64,000 bases of DNA, taken from contig NZ_JAFCJK010000017.1 of the NCBI RefSeq assembly GCF_018131005.1, positions 22,389-86,388 of the forward strand, written 5' to 3'. The position numbers and the translations under genes were made by a program. Source of the stretch: Bradyrhizobium lablabi. GTDB taxonomy: Bacteria > Pseudomonadota > Alphaproteobacteria > Rhizobiales > Xanthobacteraceae. Under the pieces are notes generated by a model. It did no database searches. It worked only from the letters and a program-made list of their open reading frames with translations, and was not told the DNA's origin. Positions 25,550 through 33,604 of this stretch are shown piece by piece. How positions within the stretch are numbered: position 1 is the stretch's first letter; every line of letters starts with the position of its first letter.

Positions 25550-26434
25550 CTAGCTCAGCACGCCGTATTTCTTGAACCACGCCTGCATTCGATTCCAGGC
25601 ATCCTCGGCCGCCTCCTTGCGATAGCTCGCACGATAGTCGGCGTGGAAGCCGTGCGGTGCGCCGGGATAAACCTTGAACTCGGCGGTCTTCTTGTACTCG
25701 GCGAGCGAGGCCTTGAGCGTCTCCACCGTCGCGACGGGGATGCCGGTGTCGGCCTCGCCATAGAGGCCGAGCACCGGTGCCTTCATTTCAGGCGCAAGCT
25801 GGGTCGGGCTCTTCGGCCACGCCGGGTTGGGCGGATCGACCGGCGGGCCGTAAAAGGAGACGCCCGCCTTCAGCGCGGCGTTGTGGGCGGCGTATTCCCA
25901 CACGGTGCGTCCGCCGCGGCAGAAGCCGATGATGCCGAGGCGAGAGGTGTCGCCGCCCTGCGATTTCGCCCAGGCCACGGTGCTGTCGAGGTCGCTCAAC
26001 AGCTCGGCGTCCGGCTTGGCGTTCACGATCGCCAGCACCTGCGGCATGTCGGTGATCTTGGTGAGGTCGCCTTTCCGGAAGTAGTAATCGGGCGCCACCG
26101 CGAAGGCGCCGAGCTTGGCGAGCCGCCGCGTCACGTCCTTGACGTATTCGTGCAGACCGAAGATCTCCATCGCGACCAGCACGACCGGCGGGTTGTTGAC
26201 GCCGGCGGGCCGCGCGAAATAGCCGGGCATCTCGCCGTCAGCGACCTTGATCTTCACGTCGCCGACGGTGAGGCCGTTCGTGTCGGTCTTGATCACGTCG
26301 GCGCGCACGGGGCCTGCAGCCAGCGTATAGCCTGCGGCCGCCGCCGCCGATGCGGTCATGAAACCGCGGCGCGAGACCGGCTCGGCCTTGGTCAGTCCGA
26401 CGACATCCTGGGTCAGAATTGGTTGGGCACTCAT
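25550..26434 (-). CDS. Tat-exported dienelactone hydrolase family protein
   Basis: 294 residues from ATG 26434. The N-terminus has a Tat signal (SRRGFM at 21-26, hydrophobic stretch, AXA-like cleavage near VRAD). The hydrolase domain has the cysteine nucleophile elbow GFCRGG (Cys172) and PHGFH with the probable catalytic His near the C-terminus. Family members open dienelactones or hydrolyse related esters; export is less usual and suggests a periplasmic substrate. The upstream in-frame extension overlaps repeat sequence and was rejected. Confidence 0.88.
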   Translation of the reverse strand: MSAQPILTQDVVGLTKAEPVSRRGFMTASAAAAAGYTLAAGPVRADVIKTDTNGLTVGDVKIKVADGEMPGYFARPAGVNNPPVVLVAMEIFGLHEYVKDVTRRLAKLGAFAVAPDYYFRKGDLTKITDMPQVLAIVNAKPDAELLSDLDSTVAWAKSQGGDTSRLGIIGFCRGGRTVWEYAAHNAALKAGVSFYGPPVDPPNPAWPKSPTQLAPEMKAPVLGLYGEADTGIPVATVETLKASLAEYKKTAEFKVYPGAPHGFHADYRASYRKEAAEDAWNRMQAWFKKYGVLS

Positions 26435-26469
26435 CAACGTCCTCCTTGGGGCACAGCGTTTTTCTTGGG

Positions 26470-26520
26470 CACCGCGTTTTCGAGCGAAGCGCATTCCGGT
26501 TCGCGTGGCGAACCGCGTCG
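26470..26520. repeat. Interspersed palindromic repeat unit
   Basis: GCGTTTTCGAGCGAAGCGCA followed by TTCCGGTTCGCGTGGCGAAC and CGCGTCGGGG, a copy of the unit seen inverted at 14270-14312 and degraded at 25190-25240. It lies in the leader region of the hydrolase gene. Confidence 0.6.
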
Positions 26521-26605
26521 GGGAAAGGGTGCCTTGGGGAGGGGCATTCAGCAAGCAAAGGCGGCGCGTGGCAAATCACCAGCCTGAGAGGCAACGAGAA
26601 AAAAA

Positions 26606-26641
26606 CAAGGCCGTCGACGTAGTATACCGTCAACGACCTTG
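26606..26641. repeat. Imperfect 36-bp palindrome
   Basis: The outer arms CAAGGCCGTCGACG and CGTCAACGACCTTG pair with few mismatches. It lies 172 bases upstream of the hydrolase start and could be an operator or transcript hairpin. The rest of 26642-26928 shows no gene. Confidence 0.4.
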
Positions 26642-26928
26642 CCAGCCCCGGATATTGAAATCGGCTCACGCCATCCGGTGGCGCACCATGACTCGGATTC
26701 GGAACCCAACATGTGATCCAGTTCACAAAGTCAGCATTAATTCACGCTACCGGGCGTTCGGGGGGACAGATGGGACCTGCCCGTCTGGGCGCGCGGCCGG
26801 TCAGGTCAGGCGAAACCGCCGTAAGGCGGGTTCTTGGGCCGCAACTCAGTGAAATCATTAGAACATTATCGGTTGCGAAGGTGTAGATTTCTGTTCTAAC
26901 CGGGGCACGAGCTGGGTGATCGATGAGC

Positions 26929-27420
26929 CTAGCCGCGCGACCTGTGACGCTTGCGGGACGAGGTCCGCGTCTCCTTTGACCGCTTGCGCTGCGACTGCTC
27001 TGCGGCGGGCTCGTTCGCCTGTGCGTTCGCGAAGGACTGCCGCAGACCCTCGATCGCCTCGGTCAGCGCTGCGACCTGTTCGGAGAGTTTCTTGGTGTCG
27101 CCCTGCTGCGATGCAATCAGCCGCCGCATCGTCTGCAACTGGTCCTGCACCATCTGCAACTGGTCGATCGATTCCTGCTGTGTCGCTTCCAGCCCCTTGG
27201 TCTTTTCGACCAGCACCTCGGAGGCCTGTGCGGTTCGCACCTGTAACTGGCGGGCGGCGACCGTGCGATCCGACTCGGGGGCGTTGCCGGTGTAGGCGCG
27301 CCATACCGTGATCGAGCCGATGCCGAGAACGACGAGCACAAGCGCCACGGCCCCGGTGGCGATCGGCTGCGCGCCAACGCCATTATTCGGCTGTGGATTC
27401 CGGGGGGCAAGCTCGACCAT
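26929..27420 (-). CDS. Membrane-anchored coiled-coil protein, 163 aa
   Basis: From ATG 27420 (MVELAPRNPQPN). One membrane helix (about 23-43, ATGAVALVLVVLGIGSITVW) is followed by a long heptad-like helical region rich in Gln, Leu and Glu (about 65-135, with QESIDQLQMVQDQLQTM), then a very basic Lys/Arg/Ser tail. Such proteins may act as envelope spacers or bind nucleic acid, but no family is recognised. Confidence 0.75.
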   Translation of the reverse strand: MVELAPRNPQPNNGVGAQPIATGAVALVLVVLGIGSITVWRAYTGNAPESDRTVAARQLQVRTAQASEVLVEKTKGLEATQQESIDQLQMVQDQLQTMRRLIASQQGDTKKLSEQVAALTEAIEGLRQSFANAQANEPAAEQSQRKRSKETRTSSRKRHRSRG

Positions 27421-27660
27421 GCGACCAAAACCCGAGATAATTCCAATGGTTCCGAATAGCATAACCGTGGCGGAGCCAAAACCCGAGATTCGCAAAACCG
27501 CCGGCTCCGGTGGCAAATCGCCGCAAAATCCTGGCTTCTGCGTCAAAATGGGACTGTTTGCATCGCGCGAAGCCCTGTCTCGCTCCCGGTTTGGACGCGT
27601 CTGCTTCGGGCGAATCAGCTCTTTCCGTATTCAGTGCGCGCCGGCTGTGAGTCAGCATCG

Positions 27661-28010
27661 CGGCCTGGCGTGGATCATCCGCGGCCAAATTTGCAGGGTC
27701 ACAGGAGTGTCGGCTGCCCCCGGGCCCGCGGGCAAGCCGCGTCGCCCATCGAGGAGGGTCTCTGCCGACACCCCTGGATCAGGAGCGGGCGAGATCGCCG
27801 AACAGCGGCGAGATCAGCAGATCCCGGCGGCCCATCGCTTGGGATACAGGGCTTCCGCGAACTCTGCTGTCCGTTTGGCGGGCTGATAATCGAGCCGCGG
27901 CAATAACTTCCGCCGTGCAAATACAGCAATATGCGAGGTCGCTCACTCTCCGGCGCAAGCGACCATTCGCACGGCGACACCGTCGCAGTCGACCAAATCG
28001 AGCAACGATA
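27661..28010 (-). pseudogene. Decayed HSL-type alpha/beta hydrolase
   Basis: Pieces of one esterase appear in order on this strand in different frames: RILLYLHGGSYCRGSI with the oxyanion HGG at 27909-27917, SPLFGDL at 27791-27811, and VTLQIWPRMIHA with the catalytic-His region at 27667-27687. Intact members have GDSAGG and some 150 residues between the first two blocks; these are missing, and at least one frameshift separates the last two. An internally deleted, frameshifted remnant. The rest of 27421-28489 has no supported gene. Confidence 0.6.
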
Positions 28011-28489
28011 CGGTTTCGGAGCGGTGAGTTTACGACCGCGGAATTCCGGAGCGAGGTTGACAGAGGCTTCCCACAAGCCGGAGCGCCCCCTTGCGAAACC
28101 AGACAACGCCGCAAGGCCGGCCGATGCCTTCGACGATCAAACAGACTGTTTCGGGTTTCGCCAGTTGCGCAGGAAGCAATCTTCGATGACCAATCGATGC
28201 CGGCCTGAGTGCGACTGGTTGATATCGTTGTCGGATCGCTACGCCATTCGGACACGCGACGAGAGTCGGTTTCCGCAGCCGCTCCAACCTCCGTTCCGGC
28301 GCGGAGCCTACCAGACACAACCATAGGCGCGCGCCTCTCTTCGTCGGCAGTGGAACGCCGACGACTACAACCGTAGCCCGTTAATCGATGCCAGATCGAT
28401 CAAACCGTGAAAACATCTACGCGAACGCTGCCGCGGCGACATTCAGTTCGTGTCTGACACGGCGACCACCCATTACGCGAGAGTTCATC

Positions 28490-29278
28490 ATGACCATCAC
28501 GATCCCGAACGATCCAACAGGCGGACCGGCAGCCGGGAATGTCAGAGGTCTGACCGCGCGAAGCCTCGTGCTTGGCTATGGTACCCTTGCCTATCTCATC
28601 TTTTTCGTCACGTTTCTCTACGCCATTGGATTCGTCTCGCAATATGTCGTTCCGAAAACCATCGATAGCGGCCAATCGGCATCAATCGGCATGGCAGTCC
28701 TGATCAATCTCCTGCTGATGTCGCTGTTTGCGGTCCAGCACAGCGGCATGGCGCGTCAGGGATTCAAGCGGCTGTTCACGCGGTTTGCTTCTCCGGCGAT
28801 CGAGCGCAGCAGCTACGTGCTGCTGGCGAGCCTGACGCTTCTGCTGCTGTTCTGGCAATGGCAGCCGATACCGGTCGGGGTTTGGGATATCGAAAATCCG
28901 ATTGCTGCGGGCATTGTGACGGCCGGCGGCTTCTTCGGATGGCTGGTCGTGCTGTACAGCACGCTCCTGATCAGCCATTTCGAATTGTTCGGACTGGCGC
29001 AGGTGGTCAACCATTTCGCGGGCCGTGTCGCTGCACCGATCGAGTTCAAGACGCCCGGCCTCTACCGCTTCGTTCGCCACCCGATCTATCTCGGCTTCAT
29101 CATCGCGTTCTGGTGCGTACCGAGGATGACGGTCGGTCACCTGCTGTTCGCCGCGGTGACCACCGCTTACATCTTCGTCGGAATCTATCTCGAGGAGCGG
29201 GATCTGGTGGCGCTGTTCGGCCAGAAGTATCTGCGCTATCGGGAGCGCGTGGCGATGCTGGTGCCTGGCCTGTTTTGA
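28490..29278 (+). CDS. mddA: MddA-like methanethiol S-methyltransferase (ICMT/NnrU-like membrane family)
   Basis: 262 residues with about six membrane helices. The C-terminal part has the isoprenylcysteine-methyltransferase-like SAM motif: FKTPGLYRFVRHPIYLGFII, then EERDLVALFGQKYLRYRERV. MddA makes dimethyl sulfide from methanethiol and S-adenosylmethionine, and bradyrhizobial MddA proteins have this layout. ATG 28490 (MTITIPNDP) is preferred over an upstream in-frame start that adds 34 unlikely residues. Other methyl acceptors are possible. Confidence 0.78.
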   Translation: MTITIPNDPTGGPAAGNVRGLTARSLVLGYGTLAYLIFFVTFLYAIGFVSQYVVPKTIDSGQSASIGMAVLINLLLMSLFAVQHSGMARQGFKRLFTRFASPAIERSSYVLLASLTLLLLFWQWQPIPVGVWDIENPIAAGIVTAGGFFGWLVVLYSTLLISHFELFGLAQVVNHFAGRVAAPIEFKTPGLYRFVRHPIYLGFIIAFWCVPRMTVGHLLFAAVTTAYIFVGIYLEERDLVALFGQKYLRYRERVAMLVPGLF

Positions 29279-29378
29279 GGGGACGCCTGCGCCAGATCGC
29301 GGCAGACGGTTCGAGAGGCCGGGGGCCTCTCCCCACTGGCGGCGCAACGTCCTTCGCTGCACGCGGATTGCGGCGGCT

Positions 29379-29486
29379 TCACAACGCAGATATCAAAAGC
29401 GCGAAAGACGCGATCAGCGTAGCCGTACTGAGGGTCACTACGACCAGGGCTCTTTCGCTGTTGGCTTGTAAATTTCTGTCATCCAT
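29379..29486 (-). CDS. Possible 35-aa membrane peptide
   Basis: ATG 29486 opens a 35-codon frame: a polar N-terminus (MDDRNLQANSERA), then one hydrophobic helix (LVVVTLSTATLIASFALLIS) and stop. The composition is that of a small single-pass membrane protein. No strong ribosome site was seen. Confidence 0.4.
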   Translation of the reverse strand: MDDRNLQANSERALVVVTLSTATLIASFALLISAL

Positions 29487-29530
29487 TACGACCAACGCCG
29501 GTTCGCGCATGTCGTTCCCGGGGGAAGTCT

Positions 29531-29734
29531 TCATGGCGGGGCGCGGAACTGAGTCGGCCTTACGATCGCCTCATCCCTCGCGAGGGCGGCGAGCCTGTCC
29601 AGTTGGCCAGCCAAACTCCTAAAGCTTCTAGCGATGTTCTTCAGCGTAGCTTCGCGATCCTTGGAAATGCCGTCCGACTCAGCGAGCTTTTTATATCGGT
29701 TAGCGAATTCTTCGCACATCGCAGCAGTCATCAT
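29531..29734 (-). CDS. Small helical protein, 67 aa
   Basis: From ATG 29734 (MMTAAMCEEFANRYKKLAE), a short, highly helical soluble protein (SKDREATLKNIARSFRSLA). Similar short ORFs are frequent in bradyrhizobia and are usually annotated hypothetical. The longer in-frame start carries low-quality sequence. Function unknown. Confidence 0.55.
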   Translation of the reverse strand: MMTAAMCEEFANRYKKLAESDGISKDREATLKNIARSFRSLAGQLDRLAALARDEAIVRPTQFRAPP

Positions 29735-29857
29735 CAGTTCACTCCCGGATCGTGGATGCGGTTCAGGCGGGAGCGCAACCGGTCTCTCAGCCACCGGCGC
29801 CCTGACATGACCGGTGATACCGAGGCAACGGCCCAATAAAAGGACGGTTGCTAAGCG

Positions 29858-30031
29858 TTGCCCGGAACTCCGTTCACCATCGAAGAGATACGGAAACGAA
29901 AGCAGCTAGTTTCACCGGATCGCAAGACACCTGACCAGTCGCCGAGCGCACTGAACGCTTGGGAACTCCACGCCGAATGGAGCGCGGGCTGGCACCTCGA
30001 CGAATGGAACGACTCCACAACGCGGAGGTAA
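29858..30031 (+). CDS. Possible 57-aa Trp-rich small protein (TTG start)
   Basis: A 58-codon frame from TTG 29858, with AAGGACGG about ten bases upstream. It is hydrophilic and helical early (TIEEIRKRKQLV) and ends in an unusual Trp-rich stretch (AWELHAEWSAGWHLDEW). The codon pattern looks coding but there is no ATG. Twenty-four bases after its stop a very strong ribosome site begins the micro-ORF at 30051. Confidence 0.35.
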   Translation: MPGTPFTIEEIRKRKQLVSPDRKTPDQSPSALNAWELHAEWSAGWHLDEWNDSTTRR

Positions 30032-30050
30032 TCTCAGCAAGGAGGTGCCT

Positions 30051-30086
30051 ATGAAAAAGCGCTCGTTGTCACGCCTCCTACTCTGA
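30051..30086 (+). other. Micro-ORF with strong ribosome site, followed by a broken frame
   Basis: AAGGAGG at 30039-30045 is followed by ATG AAA AAG and 11 codons (MKKRSLSRLLL) to TGA. A second frame (MRNPASRRIGTVRTW) opens at the overlapping ATG and continues past one in-frame TAG to another stop near 30238. It may be a leader peptide or a decayed gene. The rest of 29735-30340 has no supported gene. Confidence 0.3.
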
Positions 30087-30340
30087 TGCGCAATCCGGCG
30101 TCGCGGCGGATCGGTACTGTGCGCACGTGGCACCTCGCGGAGGCGCAGCGAGGCGGCCATCAATAGCCAGTCGATGATTATCCCGAAGCGGCTCGCGGAC
30201 GGGAATTTGACGTGGGGCTTCCGCAAATCGAATTATAGAGATTCGGATTCACATATGTGAAAGCCAAGCTGCAGCTATCGGGAAAAACTGGAAATCCGGG
30301 GAGGCTGAGGTATTTCATTCCGAATATTTTGAAACCCGGA

Positions 30341-30370
30341 GGGTCGCTGATTCAGCGGCCCTTTATTTTA
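30341..30370 (+). terminator. Rho-independent terminator
   Basis: GGGTCGCTG (30341-30349), loop ATT, CAGCGGCCC (30353-30361), then TTTATTTTA. It would end rightward transcripts from the small-ORF region at 29858-30250. Confidence 0.7.
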
Positions 30371-30431
30371 TTCCTCCTATGGAGGTTGCCCGGCGGCGTG
30401 CTCTTGAACCATCGCCGCCCCTCAAAGAAGT

Positions 30432-30461
30432 GCGGCCAGGCTTTGGGGGAAGCCTGGCCGC
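30432..30461. terminator. Strong hairpin downstream of the BTLCP gene
   Basis: A perfect 12-bp inverted repeat (GCGGCCAGGCTT at 30432-30443 with 30450-30461) and six-base loop. On the minus strand it lies 70 bases past the BTLCP stop; no long T-run follows, so efficiency is uncertain. Confidence 0.5.
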
Positions 30462-30531
30462 GCGCGAACCGGTCCGGGACGGGGAGGGGTGGGGATGTGA
30501 CCGGGTCGCGTGTTCGATAAATTCTTTCTGC

Positions 30532-31146
30532 TCAGCGCGAGCTTGCAGTGGCAGTCGCCGGACGAGTATCGCCGAGCGAGACCCACACATTGGGATCGTT
30601 CTGCGACTGCCGCTTCACGAAGCGGTAGCCAGTCTCGGTCCAGGCGACGATTTTCTCATTCTGGTTGTCGAGCACGAACTCGCCCTTGTCGGTCTTCACT
30701 GTCAGCACCGCATGGCCTTCGCCCTGCTTGTCGCGGACGACCGTGATCAACAGCGCCTCGCGCGGCCAGCCGGCATCCAGCAGCATCTTGCGCTTCAGCA
30801 GCACGTAATCCTCGCAATCGCCGTAGCCGTCCGTCGGCAACGACCATTTCTCGATCACGCCCCAATGATCGATGTCTGTTACCGGTTTGACCGTCTCGTT
30901 CACCCACTTGTTGACCCGCACGAGGTCGCGCCAAGCGGTCTGCGACAACACGATGTCGCGTGGCTGCGTCGCGCCGCCGCTGCATTCGTCTGGATTGGCA
31001 GCGCAGAATTCGACCCAGCCGATCGGTGAACGCGCGGTGTCGCCCTGGCTCGCATAGAGCACTTCGCCGGCCTTCGCCGACACGCAAGTCGCAAACAGGA
31101 TGGCGGCGACTGCCAATCCCTTCTCCTGTCCCCTGAAACCAAACAT
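30532..31146 (-). CDS. Transglutaminase-like cysteine peptidase (BTLCP/LapG-like)
   Basis: 204 residues from ATG 31146. A signal peptide or anchor (about 8-27) precedes a papain-like core with Cys111 (DGYGDCEDY), His145 (GEGHAVLTV) and Asp160 (FVLDNQN), the triad of bacterial transglutaminase-like cysteine proteinases. LapG, a member, is controlled by c-di-GMP through LapD and cleaves surface adhesins; many bradyrhizobial copies are uncharacterised. A tandem PilZ protein gene lies 334 bases upstream on the same strand. Confidence 0.85.
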   Translation of the reverse strand: MFGFRGQEKGLAVAAILFATCVSAKAGEVLYASQGDTARSPIGWVEFCAANPDECSGGATQPRDIVLSQTAWRDLVRVNKWVNETVKPVTDIDHWGVIEKWSLPTDGYGDCEDYVLLKRKMLLDAGWPREALLITVVRDKQGEGHAVLTVKTDKGEFVLDNQNEKIVAWTETGYRFVKRQSQNDPNVWVSLGDTRPATATASSR

Positions 31147-31479
31147 CGTGGCCCCCGTTTTTCTTGTTGGGACCACGTTTCGCACAAAGGATTTGCGCCG
31201 CCGCTAAGTGTGCAAAGTGGATTTGACGCGAATACTGATAAAAGCTGCGGCGAATTTGATCTGTGCTTGATTCAAACTTGTGTAAAATTTGAAACAACTG
31301 CAATTGATTCAAATTTTATGCATTAACGCGACAAGCGCCGCAGCGGCGCGGTTTGTTGCGGTAAAAGTTCCGCCCGTTAACCGCGAAAATACGCGCGCCA
31401 ATTGCGGCAGAGGCGGCGTCCGGGGCATCGGAAGCCGCCTCTTCGGGCAGAAAATCAGTGGTTTGGAGCGAGGCGCGCT
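31147..31479. other. AT-richer intergenic region upstream of the BTLCP gene
   Basis: No gene seen. Two imperfect TTGATTCAAA-type elements occur about 35 bases apart, and the composition is more AT-rich than the surroundings, as expected of a promoter region for the peptidase gene. Confidence 0.5.
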
Positions 31480-32097
31480 TTACCTGGCGGTAACGCTCTC
31501 TTCGAGCGTTTCCACGGCCTGCTCGTGAACGAACTCGAGCGCAAAGCCTTCCTCGAGATTTCGCACCACGCGCGCCTGCACCCGGCCGAGCATGACGAGC
31601 GATTTCAGCGGCGGCCGGTTCTCGGCGGCAATGGCCGCGCCGGACAGCGACAGGTCGATGATCCGGCAGGTCATCCGCGTGCCGTCCTCCTGGGTGAGCA
31701 GCGCGATCGGATTGCGCGGCACGATACGGTCGTGGCGGCGATCTTCCGGCAGGTTGAGGATATCTCGGTTGGCGAGCCAGGTGAGCTGGGCGGCGAGCTT
31801 GTCGCGCTTGCGTGCCGTGGCGCCGATCGTCATGGCAAAGCCGTTGTCGATGATGCGGGTGATGCGGCCCTCGACCCGGCCGATATGGTCCAAATAGGCA
31901 ATCACGCGATCGCCGACATTGCCGATGCCAGGTGCCAACAGCGCAAGGCCTCCCGGGGACATATTGATGATCTGGCAGGGAAACTCGCGCCGGTCAGGCA
32001 GCATATAGCGGCCGAGCAGGTGCACCTTCACGCGCTGGAAACGCCGACGCTCCTCGGCGACGGGTACGACCTTAGTTTTCTTCTGTGCAAACGACAT
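31480..32097 (-). CDS. Tandem PilZ-domain protein (c-di-GMP effector candidate)
   Basis: 205 residues from ATG 32097 (MSFAQKKTKVV). The first PilZ domain (about 17-105) has RRRFQRVKV and the NMSPGG form of (D/N)xSxxG; the second (about 115-200) starts RHDRIVPRNPI and has DLSLSG. The RxxxR and DxSxxG motifs bind c-di-GMP. The long upstream frame reads into poor sequence. Likely role: surface, motility or exopolysaccharide control. Confidence 0.85.
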   Translation of the reverse strand: MSFAQKKTKVVPVAEERRRFQRVKVHLLGRYMLPDRREFPCQIINMSPGGLALLAPGIGNVGDRVIAYLDHIGRVEGRITRIIDNGFAMTIGATARKRDKLAAQLTWLANRDILNLPEDRRHDRIVPRNPIALLTQEDGTRMTCRIIDLSLSGAAIAAENRPPLKSLVMLGRVQARVVRNLEEGFALEFVHEQAVETLEESVTAR

Positions 32098-32438
32098 CAC
32101 CGCAACCCGACCACCGGCCTTTCGGCCGAAAGACCCTAAGGCTGACAGGGTTAATGGGGCGTTACGGACGAGCTTTGTCGCTAACGTTTCGGCATGGTTT
32201 GCGCAGAGACGGCACACCGAACCTGCGGCCCGGTCACCGGATGCGATTGCCCTGGCCGTTGAGGGGGCGCCGCTAACCTCGAGATAGTCAGCCATGTGCC
32301 AGACTGTCGCGGATGGCCATGACATCCCCCGGGCGTTCACCTAAGTTCGCCAGTGCCCGAACGGGTCGTGCCGGCCGCTGGATGGGCGCAATCATCAACG
32401 ACAACGCGATCAACGACAGCAACTGGGAGAACGGGCCG

Positions 32439-33590
32439 ATGGAGCAGATCCGCGTATGCACCCATGAGGGACCCAGCGCCAGGCCCGTGATCCGCAGCGT
32501 GCCGTGGCCCCAGGTCGGCAGGAAGGCGGCATTGATCAAAGTCGGCGCCTGCGGCGTCTGCGGCACCGATCTGCATATCCTGAAGGGCCACTGGCCGAAG
32601 CCCCTACCATGGCCGTTCACGCTCGGCCACGAGCTCGGCGGCGTCATTGTCGAATGCGGCCCCGAGTTCACCGAGGACTTCATGAGCAAGAATCTCACGG
32701 TCGGATCGAAGGTGATGATCCCGCCGCTGATGCCGTGCGGCCGCTGCTACTACTGCATCCACTATCCCGAAACCGCCAACAAGTGCCTGACGCCGGTCTA
32801 CTACGGCCGCTACCTCGGCTTCGATAAACCACCTCACATGTGGGGCGGCTGGGCCGAATACGTCTATGTCGATCTTGAGATGCTGCCGGGCACCAAGATC
32901 TACAAATTGCCCGACGACATGTCGCTGCGGCTGGGGGCGTTGTCGGAGCCGCTGACCTCCTGCATCCGCGCCTTCAACCGCGCCATGCGCGCCGGCGGCT
33001 TCAAATGGGGCGACACGGTGGTGATCCAGGGTTCCGGTCCGATCGGAATCCTCGCGGTCGCGGCCGCGCAGGAGATGGGGGCAGGGCGCGTGATCTGCGT
33101 CGGGGCGCCGGAGAGCCCACGCCTTGCGCTGGCGCGAAAATTCGGTGCGGAGGCGACCGTCGATATCGAGCATCTCAAGACGCCGCAGGAGCGTATCGGC
33201 GCGGTGCGTGAGATCGTCGGGGGCTTCGGCGCCGACCTCGTGATGGATTGCTCGGGCCATCCGACCGCCGGCCCCGAGGGTATCGAGATGCTGCGCGACG
33301 GCGGCACCTATGTCGAGATGGGGCAGTTCACCGACGCCGGCTCCATCACGACGTCATGGCATCGCATCTGCACCAAGGACCTCAACGTGCTCGGCTCCTG
33401 GGGTTTTACCGGCAACGATTTGCCGCTCGGCGTCGACATGCTCTATCGCACGCGCAACAAATATCCCTGGCTTGACATGCAGACGATCTATCCATTCACG
33501 GAAGAGGGCGTGGCGAGCGCGGTCGCGGACGCGATGGCGATGAAGACGGTGAAGTCGACCATTGTCCCGTGGCCGGAGCTGGTGAGCTGA
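32439..33590 (+). CDS. Zinc-dependent alcohol/polyol dehydrogenase (MDR family)
   Basis: 383 residues from ATG 32439 (MEQIRVCTHEGP). ACGVCGTDLHILKGHW and GHELGG hold catalytic-zinc ligands; MPCGRCYYCIHYPETANKC is the structural-zinc loop; the Rossmann motif is VIQGSGPIGILA. The family covers sorbitol, threonine and related dehydrogenases; the substrate is not clear. A GGGAG ribosome site sits about ten bases before this ATG; earlier in-frame starts are weaker. The amidohydrolase gene follows after 14 bases, suggesting one pathway. Confidence 0.85.
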   Translation: MEQIRVCTHEGPSARPVIRSVPWPQVGRKAALIKVGACGVCGTDLHILKGHWPKPLPWPFTLGHELGGVIVECGPEFTEDFMSKNLTVGSKVMIPPLMPCGRCYYCIHYPETANKCLTPVYYGRYLGFDKPPHMWGGWAEYVYVDLEMLPGTKIYKLPDDMSLRLGALSEPLTSCIRAFNRAMRAGGFKWGDTVVIQGSGPIGILAVAAAQEMGAGRVICVGAPESPRLALARKFGAEATVDIEHLKTPQERIGAVREIVGGFGADLVMDCSGHPTAGPEGIEMLRDGGTYVEMGQFTDAGSITTSWHRICTKDLNVLGSWGFTGNDLPLGVDMLYRTRNKYPWLDMQTIYPFTEEGVASAVADAMAMKTVKSTIVPWPELVS

Positions 33591-33604
33591 GCGCGGAGAT
33601 GGGA

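Noticed and set aside
31265..31320. TTGATTCAAA elements as FixK boxes
   Set aside because: The spacing is wrong (no six bases between half-sites); probably AT-rich promoter sequence.
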